From: JBJXFK01 sp046155505
GTDB lineage: Bacteria; Planctomycetota; Phycisphaerae; UBA1845; Fen-1342
DNA length: 14,826 nt
Assembly (NCBI GenBank): GCA_046155505.1
Contig: JBJXFK010000162.1
Location: 1-14,826, forward strand
Direction: 5' to 3'
In this document: one piece after another, positions 13,725 to 14,826 of the stretch
Layout of the letters: each line of letters starts with the position of its first letter
How positions within the stretch are numbered: position 1 is the stretch's first letter
The notes under the pieces: generated by a model
Databases searched by the model: none
The model's input: only the letters and a program-made list of their open reading frames with translations
What the model was told of the DNA's origin: nothing
Made by a program: the position numbers and the translations under genes

Positions 13725-14573
13725 CTACTTCAACTTCGCCCGAATCCCCGCGTAATCGACTGGCCGCTTTTCGTTGAATGCCGCGATGCCCTCTTGCACC
13801 TCGTGCGTCAGGTTGTTCACCGCCAGCCAATCGCGTGCGTGGCCGACCGTCATGTGCCACGAGAAATCCCGCCAGAAATTGAGCTGCTGCTTGGTATAGC
13901 GAATGCACCCCGGCAGCTTGTTGATCAGCGTCGTACACATTGCATCGACCTCGGCGTCCAGCGTCGCACGCGGCACGACGCGGTTGATCAATCCCCATTC
14001 GAGCGCCTTGGCCGCCGGGATCTCCTCGCACAGCATCAAAATTTCGCGCGCCCGCCGATCGCCGACGATCAGCGGCAGCCACTGCGTCGCCCCACCGGCG
14101 GGCACGCTGCCGCGGGCCGTGCCGACCTGGCGGATGTAGATGTCGTCCGCGGCGACGGCCAGATCGCAGGCCATGTTGAATTCGTTGCCGCCGCCGACGG
14201 TCATACCGTTCAGCCGCGCGACGGTCGGCTTGCCGATGTTTCGCAGGCGGTCGTGGGCGTCGATGAACGCGCCCATCCACTTCCAGTAATTCTGCGGCTG
14301 GCCGACGCAGTGTTCCTGCTGCTCTTTCAGATCGGCCCCGGTGCAGAACGCCTTGTCGCCCGCGCCGGTGAGCACCAGCACGGCGATGCTGTCGTCGTGC
14401 GAGGCATCGAGAAACGCTGCGGCCATCTCATTGAGCGTGTCGAAATCGAACGCGTTATAGACGTCGGGCCGGTTGATGGTGACGGTGGCGCGGGCCTGCT
14501 GCCGCGTGTGCTTCTCGTAGATGATTTTCGTGAAGCCGAGTGACTTCGGGTCTTTGCCGTCGATATAGGCCAT
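13725..14573 (-). CDS. Crotonase-superfamily acyl-CoA enzyme (BamA/MenB-like features)
   Basis: A 282-residue member of the enoyl-CoA hydratase/isomerase superfamily acting on a CoA thioester. The oxyanion-hole segments are AFCTGADLKE (75-84) and NGMTVGGGNEFNMACD (122-137). Glu131 sits where hydratases carry their first catalytic Glu. The second, normally in a QPE motif, is replaced: the sequence reads RQVG (148-151), then GSVPAGGATQWLP. That pattern recalls MenB and the ring-cleaving hydrolase BamA/Oah, whose GSAPDGG and FPGC segments also resemble GSVPAGG and LPGC (220-223) here. A simple hydratase is therefore doubtful; ring hydrolysis or another reaction is possible. I chose ATG 14571-14573 because GGAG lies seven bases upstream (14581-14584); an upstream in-frame ATG at 14657 would add a non-conserved basic stretch. 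It is single-gene, convergent with its neighbour. Confidence 0.88.
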   Translation of the reverse strand: MAYIDGKDPKSLGFTKIIYEKHTRQQARATVTINRPDVYNAFDFDTLNEMAAAFLDASHDDSIAVLVLTGAGDKAFCTGADLKEQQEHCVGQPQNYWKWMGAFIDAHDRLRNIGKPTVARLNGMTVGGGNEFNMACDLAVAADDIYIRQVGTARGSVPAGGATQWLPLIVGDRRAREILMLCEEIPAAKALEWGLINRVVPRATLDAEVDAMCTTLINKLPGCIRYTKQQLNFWRDFSWHMTVGHARDWLAVNNLTHEVQEGIAAFNEKRPVDYAGIRAKLK

Positions 14574-14682
14574 GTGCGTGCTCCAAATGTTGGGCACGCA
14601 TGATAGCGAGGAACGTGCGGGCGGCGGCGCGCGGGCGCGGGGGCGCTTGCGTTGCAAAACAGTCGGCGCGCAGTGGTGCTAA

Positions 14683-14826
14683 TGGAGGTGGCGGGGATTG
14701 AACCCGCCGGCGCGCGCGGGCGCGCGGCGGTGAAGCCGAACGCACGAACGCGCTGCCGAACCCGCACGAGGCGGATTCACAACACAGTGCGGCTCGTTTT
14801 GGAGTCTTTGCTGCCGAGCGACCGCG
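14683..14826 (-). ncRNA. ssrA: tRNA-like 3' end, probably tmRNA, running off the window
   Basis: On the minus strand a perfect T-arm (GCGGG, loop TTCAATC, CCCGC; 14707 down to 14691) is followed by exactly seven acceptor bases CACCTCC (14690-14684) and a discriminator A (14683). No encoded CCA follows. The matching 5' acceptor strand GGAGGTG does not occur within the remaining 119 bases, so a normal tRNA (or selC) of 75-100 bases is excluded. A tmRNA, whose 5' end lies some 350 bases away, fits, as does the CCACCTCCA ending common in tmRNAs. I could not identify a tag-peptide frame in the visible part. Alternatively it is a tRNA 3' fragment left by integration. Confidence 0.45.

Noticed and set aside
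14683..14780. Complete tRNA or selenocysteine tRNA on the minus strand
   Set aside because: No GGAGGTG 5' acceptor strand, D-arm or anticodon stem occurs within the required distance.
1..14826. Mobile element, prophage or defence island
   Set aside because: No transposase, integrase, phage or defence-type gene is present; all recognisable genes are metabolic, regulatory or membrane functions.

Overview
The window is a GC-rich, gene-dense chromosomal segment with no plasmid, phage or transposase genes. The gene content fits a planctomycete or a close PVC-group relative. The pointers are a giant transporter-like/spermidine-synthase-like fusion protein, an arginine repressor beside argG, a MoxR ATPase, weak or absent Shine-Dalgarno sequences at several starts, and many short low-complexity repeats between genes. 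This lineage call is inference from style and content; no rRNA or complete marker RNA is present.

Layout. 1-875 (-): most of an alanine racemase-like gene, cut by the window start. 962-1038: a large inverted repeat. 1129-2601 (-): a secreted protein of unknown function. 2733-7347 (+): a tight three-gene run, in which a 1034-residue membrane protein/spermidine-synthase-like fusion, a BtpA-family TIM-barrel protein and thymidine kinase overlap by ATGA at each junction. 7390-8598 (-): 2-amino-3-ketobutyrate CoA ligase, convergent with tdk. 8782-10562 (+): a promoter with an apparent ARG box, then argR and argG overlapping by ATGA. 10581-10739: a repeat-rich spacer. 10762-11829 (+): an unrecognised P-loop NTPase. 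11908-12948 (+): MoxR ATPase. 12958-13063: another repeat-rich spacer. 13170-13679 (+): a small single-pass membrane protein. 13725-14573 (-): a crotonase-family enzyme lacking one of the two usual hydratase glutamates. 14683 to the end (-): a tRNA-like 3' end, most likely that of tmRNA.

Functionally, the clearest unit is argR-argG: a transcription factor co-transcribed with a biosynthetic gene it is expected to control, with a near-consensus operator over the -10 region. tdk (thymidine salvage), kbl (threonine/glycine metabolism) and the racemase are housekeeping functions. Nothing in the window forms an obvious new multi-gene system. The items most worth following are the fusion protein, which has exactly duplicated membrane halves and no catalytic Asp motif; the unassigned P-loop NTPase; the BtpA protein whose C-terminus is made of repeats; the atypical racemase and crotonase; and the recurring 7-8 bp tandem repeats and small hairpins in the spacers.
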